A stretch of 7,387 nucleotides of DNA from UBA7887 sp964408735 (GCA_964408735.1 CAYPAX010000152.1:1-7387); one strand, 5' to 3'; shown: positions 1 through 7,243, counted from the first letter of the stretch. Program-made: numbers and translations. Notes: generated from the letters alone by a model not told the origin.

Positions 1-1347
1 TAGTCGCGTCACGGCTGCTTCGACCTCATCGAGCGAAACCCTGAAGAATTCCTTACGCATGTTGGCAGCGTTAACTCGAAGACGATCGAACTCGGTGTGC
101 AACGCAGACTCCAGCGCAGGCGCGTCATGAGAGAAAATCAGTGCATGGGTATCGAACACGAAGGGCACCGAAGCATCACCGAGTTCCTTTATTCGGTCTT
201 TAGGATCCAAACGACGGGTGAGCCCAATCTTGAAGACGCCTGGGCCGAATGACCCCTCGTTGGAGATGACGTAGACGTGGCCAAGGCGGGTTTGTTCCGC
301 CATGGATTTCGCGCGCTCTGCCTTAGCATGAGCTTCTTCCAGTTCCCGAGCCATTTGTGTAATCTTCTGGTTAAGCTTCTCAAGCTCTGAGCCGACAGCA
401 TTCTCAGCATCGGTTCGGGCTTTTGTCAGGCGTGCCTCTGTATCAGCCTCTTCCTTCTCCGCGCGCCGTTGCTCTTCGAGTAGCTTCTTTTCCTCACGTT
501 CCGCGCGTCGGGTCTCCGCCAGAGCATCTCGCTCTTCTTTACGTTTCTCTTCGCGCTCGACTGTGAGCTCAAGCTCATCATGCTTGAGCCTAAGATAATG
601 AACTACGATCGAGGCGTTTAATACCTCGTTTTCCTTGTTAATTTGCTGATACGCGCGCTCTATTCTCTTTCGAATGCTGTCTGCGTTGCGCCAAGTCACC
701 GCGGCAATGGCAGCGTCGCATTCTCCGTTGAAAGCTCGCATCATCATGCGGAATGTCCGGGTCTCGAGTTTCTTACCCTCAGCCCGCGAGCCGCCCACGA
801 CCCACTCATTTGGCATCGAGACAGAAGTCTTGTCCTTGATCATCGCTTTTTGAGCGGTCCGATTTTCACCGATTTCCAACTTATATCGGTCACTGTCATC
901 GAACCTAAAATGACGGCCATAGAAACCTAAATCACCCAATTCGATAGTCTCGTCGTAGATCGCAGCAAGCGACTTTGCCTTGTCAAGAATTGCCTTCTTT
1001 TCGCTGTAGTCATTTCGAAGGCGGGCAATCTCTTGCTCAACTCCTGCCACCTCATTTTCCTTGGCCGAGATCGCCTCATCAAGTTCTTGAACCGCCTTCT
1101 CGCGCTTCAAAGGATCGTCGTATCTTTCTCGAATTGCTGTTACCTCACCCTCTGCCTCCATAATTTTTTTGTGAGCGGTCGCAAGGTCCGCTGCCAAGCG
1201 TTGCGCCGTCTCCTTTCGGGATGTTGCGCGGGTCGTCGAAACGACTGCAACAATGAGAAGCGCGATGAATCCGCCGCCCAACACGGTCACAATGGGATGT
1301 GCGACGAAATACTCCGTCAGGCTCGCCAGAATGTCTTCCGCAATCAT
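1..1347 (-). CDS. Membrane-anchored DUF4041 / GIY-YIG nuclease, SNIPE-like phage defence protein (3' end cut by window edge)
   Basis: The frame is open from ATG 1347 to base 1, giving 449 visible residues with no stop, so the C-terminus is missing. Residues 17-38 form one hydrophobic segment (IVTVLGGGFIALLIVAVV core), a likely membrane anchor. Residues 45-130 are a charged, probably coiled-coil region. Residues 137-260 match DUF4041, including MMMRAFNGECDAAI at 201-214. Residues 255-352 are a long Glu/Arg/Lys/Ala helix. Residues 356-437 match the T5orf172/MUG113 branch of the GIY-YIG nucleases: VYV at 358-360, KIG at 373-375, Arg385, Glu413, His417 and KEFF at 432-435. From memory of the literature, membrane anchor plus DUF4041 plus GIY-YIG is the layout of SNIPE, which cuts phage DNA as it enters the cell. 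An in-frame TAA at 1393-1395 with no ATG, GTG or TTG after it fixes the start. No clear Shine-Dalgarno precedes it. GC is near 50%, far below the neighbouring operon. Domain calls are firm; the anti-phage role is inferred from architecture. Confidence 0.88.
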   Translation of the reverse strand, partial: MIAEDILASLTEYFVAHPIVTVLGGGFIALLIVAVVSTTRATSRKETAQRLAADLATAHKKIMEAEGEVTAIRERYDDPLKREKAVQELDEAISAKENEVAGVEQEIARLRNDYSEKKAILDKAKSLAAIYDETIELGDLGFYGRHFRFDDSDRYKLEIGENRTAQKAMIKDKTSVSMPNEWVVGGSRAEGKKLETRTFRMMMRAFNGECDAAIAAVTWRNADSIRKRIERAYQQINKENEVLNASIVVHYLRLKHDELELTVEREEKRKEERDALAETRRAEREEKKLLEEQRRAEKEEADTEARLTKARTDAENAVGSELEKLNQKITQMARELEEAHAKAERAKSMAEQTRLGHVYVISNEGSFGPGVFKIGLTRRLDPKDRIKELGDASVPFVFDTHALIFSHDAPALESALHTEFDRLRVNAANMRKEFFRVSLDEVEAAVTRL

Positions 1348-1579
1348 GCCAAGAAATCGCTGTTGGTGAATTGGATAACTGGCTTTCGCATATTAAACGC
1401 CATTTTCTTATTGTTATCAACTATGGCGAGAAATTCGGCGGGCTTAAGAGATTTATTCTTCCAAGTTCTCATCGACCACCCGCGTTGGGCGCTCTGCGTA
1501 TTTGGCCAAACTTAGCCGTAGAACGCGATAGGTATGTCCACGGTGTTGTTTCGGACCGCGCGCAGTGCCCTTTAGCCGT
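1348..1579. other. Intergenic junction between fdhA and the DUF4041 gene
   Basis: This 232-base gap between the fdhA stop and the nuclease start holds no convincing gene. It is AT-richer than the operon and marks the change in base composition. It contains the promoter at 1392-1420, a perfect 10-base palindrome TTTGGCCAAA at 1501-1510, and an 8-base direct repeat TTAGCCGT at 1512-1519 and 1572-1579. I found no hairpin followed by a T-run, so there is no visible intrinsic terminator for fdhA. There is also no recognisable integrase, attachment site or insertion-sequence end. Confidence 0.5.
1392..1420 (-). promoter_or_regulatory. Sigma70-like promoter for the DUF4041 nuclease gene
   Basis: On the minus strand there is a -35 box TTGATA (1420-1415), a 17-base spacer and a -10 box TTTAAT (1397-1392). 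Each box matches five of six consensus bases and the spacing is optimal. Transcription would start near 1385, leaving a leader of about 37 bases before the ATG at 1347. This suggests the nuclease gene is expressed independently of the formate dehydrogenase operon upstream. It is a sequence match only. Confidence 0.55.
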
Positions 1580-4273
1580 TTAAGCCCTCTCCACCCGCAC
1601 GGCGCAGTATTTCAGCTCGGGGATCTTGCCGAAGGGGTCGAGGGCGGGGTTGGTGAGCAGGTTGGCGGCCGCTTCTGCGTAGCAGAACGGCACGAAAACC
1701 GCGCCTTCGGGGATGCGCTCGGCGAGGCGCGCGGCCAATGTGATGGCGCCGCGGCGGGTGGTCAGGTGCACGGCGTCGCCGGGGGTGATACCGAGGCGGG
1801 CGGCATCGGCGGGTGCCAGCTCGCAGACGGCTTCGGGCTCCAGCGCGTTGAGCACGGCGGCGCGCCGGGTCATCTGGCCGGTATGCCAATGTTCGAGCTG
1901 ACGGCCGGTGGTGAGCACGAAGGGATAAGCTTCATCGGGCGTCTCGTCGGGCGGCACCAGGCCCGCCGGCACGAACAGCCCGCGGCCGTCGGCGGTGGGA
2001 AAGCCGTCGCCGAAGATCACTTCGTCACCGGGCTCGTCCTCTGAGTCGCAAGGGTATGTGACCGCGTCCTCGCGCTCCAGGCGCTGCCAGGTAATGCCTT
2101 TGATCGAGGGCATGCAGACGTGCATCTCGGCGAAGACATCGGCCGGGCCGGTGTAGTCCCAGTCTAGGCCGATGCGCTTTGCGATCTCGGTGACGATCCA
2201 CCAGTCCTGGCGGGCGTCGCCCGGCGCCTCGACCGCCTGGCGGCCCATCTGCACGCGGCGATCGGTATTGGTGAAAGTGCCGGTTTTCTCCGGATGCGCG
2301 GTCGCGGGCAGGATCACGTCGGCGAAGGCGGCGGTCTCGGTGAGGAAGATGTCCTGCACCACGAGATGCTCGAGGCGGCAAAAGGCCTCGCGCACATGTC
2401 CAGCATTGGGGTCCGACATGGCCGGGTTCTCGCCCATGATATAGATGCCCTTGATCTCGCCCCGATAGGCCGCCTCGGCGATCTCGACCACGGTAAGGCC
2501 CGGCTCGGGATCGAGGGTGGTGCCCCAAAATTCCTCGAACAGCTTGCGTGCCTTGGCGCTGCCGACGGGGCGATAGTCGGGATAGACCATGGGGATCAGG
2601 CCCGCATCCGAGGCGCCCTGGACATTGTTCTGCCCCCGTAACGGATGCAGCCCCGTGCCCGCGCGCCCGACCTGGCCGCACATCAGCGCCAGCGAGATAA
2701 GACAGCGCGCGTTGTCGGTGCCGTGCACGTGCTGGGCGACGCCCATTCCCCAGAAGATGAGGGCTTTCTCCGCCCCGCCATAGGCATGCGCCACGGCCCG
2801 CAGGGTCTCGGCGGGAACGCCGCAATGCTCCGCCATGGCTTCCGGCGAGAACGCCTTCAGGTGCTCGGCGAGCGCTTCGAAGCCATCCGTATGCGCCGCG
2901 ACATATTGCGTGTCGTAGAGCCCTTCCTCGACGATGACATGCATCACCGCGTTGAGCATGGCGACATCGCTGCCCGGGCGTTGCTGCACCATGATGTCAG
3001 CGTGGCGCTTGAGCGCCTGGCCGCGCGGATCCATGACTATCAGGGTGGTGCCGGCTTGCGCCGCATTCTTGATGAAGGTAGCGGCGACGGGGTGGTTCTC
3101 GGTCGGGTTGGCGCCGATGACGATGATGGTCTCGGCATTGGCGGCCTCGGCGAACGGCGCGGTGACGGCGCCCGAGCCGATGGTCTCCATCAGAGCCGCG
3201 ACGGAGCTGGCGTGGCAGAGCCGCGTGCAATGGTCGACATTGTTGGTGCCGAAGCCGGCGCGCACCAGCTTCTGCACAAGATAGGCTTCCTCGTTGGAGC
3301 CCTTGGCGGAGCCGAAACCGGCCAGCGCGGCGCTGCCGTCACGGTCTTTGATGCGCTTGAGGCCAGCGGCGGCAACGTCCAATGCCTCTTCCCAGGTGGC
3401 TTCGCGAAAGTGGCTCGAGGGATTGGCGGGATCGACGCCATCGAGCGTCTTGGCCACGCCGTCCTTGCGGATCAGCGGCACGGTCAGGCGGTTGGGATGG
3501 GTGATGTAGTCGAGTCCGAAGCGGCCCTTGACGCAAAGCCTGCCCCGGTTGGCCGGGCCGTCGCGGCCTTCGACTCCCGTTATGCGCCCGTCCTCGACCG
3601 TATAGGTGACCTGGCAGCCGACGCCGCAATAGGGGCAGAGGCTGTGAACCTGCTCCCCCTCGCCCGCGTCCTGCGCCGGCAAGAGGGCGCCGGTCGGACA
3701 GGCCTGGACGCATTCGCCGCAGGCCACACAGGTGGATTCGCCCATGGCATCGGCGATGTCGAAGACGATGCGCGCGCCGGCGCCGCGCCCGGCCATGCCG
3801 ATGACGTCGTTGACCTGGATCTCGCGGCAGGCGCGGACGCAGCGTGTGCAGTGGATGCAGGCGTCGAGATTGACCGCCATGGCCGGATGACTGCTATCGG
3901 CCTCGGTCACCGGACGGGACGGAAAGCGACTTTCCGTGACACCCATCGTCTCAGCCAGGCGCCGCAGTTCGCTGTCCGCTTCGGCTGGCTGGTCGGCAAG
4001 CAGCAGCTCCATGACCATCTCACGGGCTTTGGTGGCGCGCGGGCCGCTGGTCACGACCATGCCGTCGCTGGGCTGGCGCAGACACGAGGCGACGAGATCG
4101 CGCTCGCCCTCGACCTCGACCATGCAGACCCGGCAATTGCCGTCGGCCCGATAGCCCGGCTGCGGCGTGGCGCAAAGGCTGGGAATGGCGATGCCGGACC
4201 GCCGCGCGGCCTGCCATATGCTCTCGCCCTGCTCGGCCGTGACCGACTGGCCGTCCACGGTGAAGGCGGTCAT
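1580..4273 (-). CDS. fdhA: NAD-linked formate dehydrogenase, alpha (catalytic Mo/W-bisPGD) subunit, FdsA/Fdh1A type
   Basis: This is the catalytic subunit of a cytoplasmic NAD+-dependent formate dehydrogenase (formate to CO2) of 897 residues. A NuoG-like 2Fe-2S domain comes first (Cys34, Cys47, Cys50, Cys64). Two 4Fe-4S ferredoxin motifs follow (Cys139, 142, 145, 149 and Cys182, 185, 188, 192). The molybdopterin oxidoreductase domain has its own 4Fe-4S site (Cys213, 216, 220, 247). The active site reads RLCHAS, with Cys353-His354 at the position of the selenocysteine-His pair of E. coli FdhF, so this is a cysteine enzyme. LRGQNNVQG at 545-553 supplies the conserved active-site Arg546. A dinucleotide-binding C-terminal domain spans about 784-893. 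I chose ATG 4273 because it opens on the ferredoxin fold (MTAFTVDGQ), overlaps the beta stop as ATGA, and has GAGG seven bases upstream. The frame extends further upstream, but only over beta-coding sequence. Whether Mo or W is used cannot be read from the sequence. Confidence 0.95.
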   Translation of the reverse strand: MTAFTVDGQSVTAEQGESIWQAARRSGIAIPSLCATPQPGYRADGNCRVCMVEVEGERDLVASCLRQPSDGMVVTSGPRATKAREMVMELLLADQPAEADSELRRLAETMGVTESRFPSRPVTEADSSHPAMAVNLDACIHCTRCVRACREIQVNDVIGMAGRGAGARIVFDIADAMGESTCVACGECVQACPTGALLPAQDAGEGEQVHSLCPYCGVGCQVTYTVEDGRITGVEGRDGPANRGRLCVKGRFGLDYITHPNRLTVPLIRKDGVAKTLDGVDPANPSSHFREATWEEALDVAAAGLKRIKDRDGSAALAGFGSAKGSNEEAYLVQKLVRAGFGTNNVDHCTRLCHASSVAALMETIGSGAVTAPFAEAANAETIIVIGANPTENHPVAATFIKNAAQAGTTLIVMDPRGQALKRHADIMVQQRPGSDVAMLNAVMHVIVEEGLYDTQYVAAHTDGFEALAEHLKAFSPEAMAEHCGVPAETLRAVAHAYGGAEKALIFWGMGVAQHVHGTDNARCLISLALMCGQVGRAGTGLHPLRGQNNVQGASDAGLIPMVYPDYRPVGSAKARKLFEEFWGTTLDPEPGLTVVEIAEAAYRGEIKGIYIMGENPAMSDPNAGHVREAFCRLEHLVVQDIFLTETAAFADVILPATAHPEKTGTFTNTDRRVQMGRQAVEAPGDARQDWWIVTEIAKRIGLDWDYTGPADVFAEMHVCMPSIKGITWQRLEREDAVTYPCDSEDEPGDEVIFGDGFPTADGRGLFVPAGLVPPDETPDEAYPFVLTTGRQLEHWHTGQMTRRAAVLNALEPEAVCELAPADAARLGITPGDAVHLTTRRGAITLAARLAERIPEGAVFVPFCYAEAAANLLTNPALDPFGKIPELKYCAVRVERA

Positions 4274-5940
4274 GGCAGCACCTCGTCGGGGAAGAATTTG
4301 AGGGCGCAGCGCAGGGGATTGGGCGCCGCGTTGCCGAGGCCGCAGATCGAGGCCTCCGCCATCACGCCGCAAAGCTCTTCGAGCAGCTCCGCATCCCAGT
4401 CAGGCCTTTCCATCAGAGCGACGGCCTTTTCCGTGCCGACACGGCACGGTGTGCATTGGCCGCAGCTCTCGTCGGCGAAAAAGCGCATCAGGTTGCGCGC
4501 TGCATCGGCGATCGAATCTCCCTCACCCATAATCACGATGGCGGCTGAGCCGACAAAACAGCCCTCGTCGTCAAGGCCGCCGAAATCGAGCGGCAAATCG
4601 GCCTTGGATGCGGGCAGGATGCCGCCCGAGGCACCGCCCGGCAGATAGGCCTTGAAGACCTGGCCCTCGGCCATGCCGCCGCAATGCTCGTCGATCAGCT
4701 GGCGCACGGTGATGCCAGCCGGCGCAAATTTCACGCCGGGCTCGCGCACCCGGCCCGAGACCGAATAGGCGCGCAGGCCCCGCCCCCCGCTCTCGACGAT
4801 CTCGCGGATCCAGTACAGCGTCTCGACATTGTGGATCAGGGTCGGGCGGCCGAACAGGCCGCGCTGGGCGGGAAACGGCGGCCGGTGTCGCGGCAGCCCG
4901 CGCTTGCCCTCAATGCTCTCCAGCATCGCCGACTCCTCGCCGCAGATATAGGCACCGGCGCCGCGGCGCAAATGCAGCTCCTCACCATCGCATAAGCCGG
5001 CCTTTATCAATTCCCGAAATTCTTTTTCTAATCTTGATCTTATGTCTGGATATTCATCTCGAATATAAAAATAAATCTCAGCTGCCTCGACGGCCCAGGC
5101 GGCGATCAGCATGCCCTCCAGCACGCGATGCGGCTGGCGCTCCAGGAGCCAACGGTCCTTGAAGGTACCGGGCTCGCCCTCATCCGCATTGACGGCCAGC
5201 AGCCGCGGGCCCGGCTCGGCGCGCACGAAGCCCCATTTGCGCCCGGCGGGAAAACCGGCGCCGCCGAGGCCGCGCAGGCCTGCGCCATCAAGGGCCTCGA
5301 TGATCGTCTCAGGCGTATGCTTACCGGCCCGGCAGGCTTCGAGCAGGGCATAGCCGCCGGCCTCGCGATAGGCCGCGAAGTCCTGCATGTCCGGCGAGAC
5401 CGAGGCCACGCCTTTCAGCGCGGCGCCCACGGTTTCGACCGTTGCGAAGAGAACCTGATTGTGTCCGACCGCCGCCGCGGGCGCACAATCGCAGCCACCC
5501 ATGCAAGGCGCTCCGACCACGCGCACCTTGGCGGGATCGTGGGCTTCGGTCAGGGCATCCTTCAGCTCGTCCGCCCCCGCCATCTCGCAGGCGATGCCGT
5601 CACAGACGCGCACGGTGCGCAGCGGTGGCGGCGTCTCGCCTTCCCGCACCACGTCGAAATGGGCGTAGAAGCTGGCGACCTCGTAGACCTCTGCCTGGGA
5701 CAGGCGCATGGCCTCGGCCAGCGCCGCCAGGTGTACCGCCGAAAGATGGCCGCAACGATCCTGGATGCGATGGAGATATTCGATCAGCATATCCCGGCGC
5801 AGGGGCGCACTAGACAGCATGGCGGCGACTTCGCGCCGCGCCGCCGGCTCGACCTGGCGGCCCTTGGGCCGATAACGGCCGCGGCCGCCACCGCCGGGGT
5901 GGCGATGACGGCCGCGGGTGTCGTTGGTCGACGCTGTCAT
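4270..5940 (-). CDS. fdhB: Formate dehydrogenase beta subunit, natural NuoE-NuoF (FdsG-FdsB) fusion, Fdh1B type
   Basis: This 556-residue diaphorase subunit would take electrons from the alpha subunit and reduce NAD+. Residues 1-30 are a basic Gly/Arg/His-rich tail ending in PKGRQVEP. Residues about 35-170 are a NuoE/FdsG thioredoxin-like domain with 2Fe-2S ligands Cys113, Cys118, Cys146 and Cys150. After a short linker, residues about 185-555 are NuoF/FdsB. They carry a glycine-rich FMN/NADH loop (GLRGLGGAGFPAGRKW, 221-236), NADEGEPGTFKDR (251-263), GAYICGEES (329-337), an SLBB-like region, and 4Fe-4S ligands Cys493, Cys496, Cys499 and Cys533. In FdsABG enzymes these are two separate proteins. 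The fused form is known from Methylobacterium FDH1, a tungsten enzyme. The start lies 6 bases after the metY stop, with TGAGGA overlapping that stop as ribosome binding site. No FdsC, FdsD or FdhD gene is visible in the window. The codons for residues 287-313 are abnormally AT-rich. Confidence 0.95.
   Translation of the reverse strand: MTASTNDTRGRHRHPGGGGRGRYRPKGRQVEPAARREVAAMLSSAPLRRDMLIEYLHRIQDRCGHLSAVHLAALAEAMRLSQAEVYEVASFYAHFDVVREGETPPPLRTVRVCDGIACEMAGADELKDALTEAHDPAKVRVVGAPCMGGCDCAPAAAVGHNQVLFATVETVGAALKGVASVSPDMQDFAAYREAGGYALLEACRAGKHTPETIIEALDGAGLRGLGGAGFPAGRKWGFVRAEPGPRLLAVNADEGEPGTFKDRWLLERQPHRVLEGMLIAAWAVEAAEIYFYIRDEYPDIRSRLEKEFRELIKAGLCDGEELHLRRGAGAYICGEESAMLESIEGKRGLPRHRPPFPAQRGLFGRPTLIHNVETLYWIREIVESGGRGLRAYSVSGRVREPGVKFAPAGITVRQLIDEHCGGMAEGQVFKAYLPGGASGGILPASKADLPLDFGGLDDEGCFVGSAAIVIMGEGDSIADAARNLMRFFADESCGQCTPCRVGTEKAVALMERPDWDAELLEELCGVMAEASICGLGNAAPNPLRCALKFFPDEVLP
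4281..4284 (-). promoter_or_regulatory. Shine-Dalgarno that decides the fdhA start
   Basis: On the minus strand GAGG lies seven bases before ATG 4273, inside the last codons of the beta gene. Together with the ATGA stop/start overlap it supports coupled translation of alpha after beta, and it argues against the longer upstream start at 4372. Confidence 0.6.
5003..5080 (-). other. AT-rich, rare-codon patch inside the fdhB gene
   Basis: I count 20 G or C in these 78 bases (about 26%), while both flanks are about 65-70% GC. The reading frame stays open and still encodes plausible NuoF sequence (residues 287-313, including IYFYIRDEYPDI). However, the codons switch to AGA, ATA, TTA, TCA, GAA and AAA, which are uncommon elsewhere in the gene. 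The edges are abrupt. Its origin or function is not evident from the sequence. Confidence 0.75.
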
Positions 5941-5943
5941 GCG

Positions 5944-5949
5944 TCCTCA
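5944..5949 (-). promoter_or_regulatory. Ribosome binding site of fdhB overlapping the metY stop
   Basis: On the minus strand TGAGGA contains the metY TGA stop and an AGGA-type Shine-Dalgarno, three bases before ATG 5940. This arrangement implies that ribosomes finishing metY start fdhB. Confidence 0.55.
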
Positions 5950-7239
5950 GATCGCTGCGAAGGCCTGGTCGAGATCGGCGATGATGTCGTCGATATGCTC
6001 GATGCCGATCGACAGGCGCACATAGCCGTCGGTGACGCCGGTCGCCTCCTGCTCCTCGGCGCTGAGCTGGGAGTGGGTTGTGGTGGCCGGGTGGATGGCG
6101 AGGCTGCGTGCGTCGCCAATATTGGCCACGTGGTAGAACATCTTCAGCGCCTCGATGAAGGTCTGCCCCGCCTCCTTGCCGCCGGCAAGCTCGAAGCCGA
6201 CCAGGGCGCCATAGCCGCCCTTGAGATAGGTGTCGGCGCGGCGCCGCGCCTCGCCCTGCATGAGGCCCGGGAAGATCACCCGCGTCACCTTGTCGTTGCC
6301 GGCCAGGTAATCGGCCACCTTGGTTGCGTTCTCGCAGTGGGCGCGGATACGCAACGGCAGCGTCTCCAGGCCCTGGATGAACTGGAAGGCGTTGAACGGG
6401 CTCACCGCGGCGCCGATGTCGCGCAGCAAGGTCACCCGCGCCTTGATGATATAGGCGATGGGCCCCAACGGTTTCACAGCCTGGGTCCAGACGGCGCCGT
6501 GATAGGACGGGTCGGGCTGGTTGAGCATGGGGAAGCGGTCGGCGTGGGCTTCCCAATCGAAATTGCCGCCATCGACGATGACGCCACCGATCGAGGTGCC
6601 GTGACCGCCGATATATTTGGTCGTCGAATGGACGATGATGGCCGCACCATGGTCGAACGGCCGGCAAAGGATCGGCGCTGCGGTGTTGTCGCAGATCAGC
6701 GGCACGCCGAGCCTGCGCCCGATCGCCGCCACCTCGCCGATAGGAAAGACCTCTAGCTTCGGGTTGGGCAGGGTCTCGCAGTAATAGCAGCGAGTGCGCT
6801 CGTCCGTGGCCCGCGCAAAGGCCTCCGGGTCGCTCGGGTCGACGAAGCGGCATTCGATGCCCATGTCCTTCATGGTGTTGGCAAACAAGTTCCAGGTTCC
6901 GCCATAAAGGTCTGTGGAACTGACGAAATTGTCGCCCGAGTGACAGATGTTCTGGATCGCGATCAAGGACGCAGCCTGGCCCGATGACAGCTCCAGTGCC
7001 GCGACGCCACCCTCGAGCGCGGCGATGCGCTTCTCGAAGACGTCCTGGGTCGGGTTCATGATGCGCGTATAGATGTTGCCGAGCTCGGCCAGCGAGAACA
7101 GGTTCGCCGCGTGCTCCGGGCTGTTGAACTGGTAAGACGTGGTCTGGTAGATCGGCACCGCGACCGCCGTCGTGGCCTCGTCCCGGCGCCAGCCGCCGTG
7201 CAGGACGATGGTCTCAGGATTGTTGCTTTCTGTGGTCAC
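5947..7239 (-). CDS. metY: O-acetylhomoserine sulfhydrylase-type PLP enzyme (MetY family)
   Basis: This 430-residue enzyme belongs to the Cys/Met-metabolism PLP-dependent (gamma-family) transferases, and its length is normal for MetY. It most likely makes homocysteine from O-acetylhomoserine and sulfide, or methionine if methanethiol is the thiol. Visible motifs are YTRIMNPT (57-64, phosphate contacts from the neighbouring subunit), YGGT (112-115, the Tyr that stacks on PLP), CDNTAAP (183-189, with Asp184 facing the pyridine nitrogen), and STTKYIGGHGTSIGGV (205-220) with the Schiff-base Lys208. The GHGTSIGG stretch is typical of O-acetylhomoserine sulfhydrylases, rather than cystathionine gamma-synthase or lyase. 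Translation starts at GTG: an in-frame TAA at 7255-7257 leaves no alternative, and GGGGAGGA sits just upstream. It is the first gene of the apparent operon and ends 6 bases before fdhB. Exact thiol and acyl-donor preference cannot be settled by eye. Confidence 0.93.
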   Translation of the reverse strand: MTTESNNPETIVLHGGWRRDEATTAVAVPIYQTTSYQFNSPEHAANLFSLAELGNIYTRIMNPTQDVFEKRIAALEGGVAALELSSGQAASLIAIQNICHSGDNFVSSTDLYGGTWNLFANTMKDMGIECRFVDPSDPEAFARATDERTRCYYCETLPNPKLEVFPIGEVAAIGRRLGVPLICDNTAAPILCRPFDHGAAIIVHSTTKYIGGHGTSIGGVIVDGGNFDWEAHADRFPMLNQPDPSYHGAVWTQAVKPLGPIAYIIKARVTLLRDIGAAVSPFNAFQFIQGLETLPLRIRAHCENATKVADYLAGNDKVTRVIFPGLMQGEARRRADTYLKGGYGALVGFELAGGKEAGQTFIEALKMFYHVANIGDARSLAIHPATTTHSQLSAEEQEATGVTDGYVRLSIGIEHIDDIIADLDQAFAAI

Positions 7240-7243
7240 GTTA

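Noticed and set aside
189..410. A 73-codon minus-strand frame inside the DUF4041 gene
   Set aside because: It is an out-of-frame shadow of the nuclease domain, which is read continuously in another frame.
1145..1420. A 91-codon minus-strand frame over the start of the DUF4041 gene
   Set aside because: It overlaps the well-supported membrane-anchor and coiled-coil frame, and its translation has no domain signal.
1511..1579. Possible terminator after fdhA
   Set aside because: Only short imperfect pairings exist and no T-run follows, so an intrinsic terminator is not supported.
4274..4372. N-terminal extension of fdhA from an ATG at 4372
   Set aside because: The extra 33 residues are Arg/Pro-rich, overlap fdhB coding sequence and lie outside the ferredoxin fold. 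The ATG at 4273 has a Shine-Dalgarno and an ATGA overlap.
2645..4648. A 667-codon open frame on the plus strand, antisense to fdhA
   Set aside because: Long antisense frames are common in GC-rich genes with strong third-position bias. Its translation shows no recognisable family, while the opposite strand encodes a complete formate dehydrogenase.
5128..6756. A 542-codon open frame on the plus strand across fdhB and metY
   Set aside because: It crosses two well-supported genes on the other strand, has no recognisable domain, and is explained by high GC.
5810..6853. A 347-codon minus-strand frame overlapping metY and the start of fdhB
   Set aside because: It is an alternative frame of metY, rich in Arg, Pro and Gly as expected for out-of-frame GC-rich DNA.
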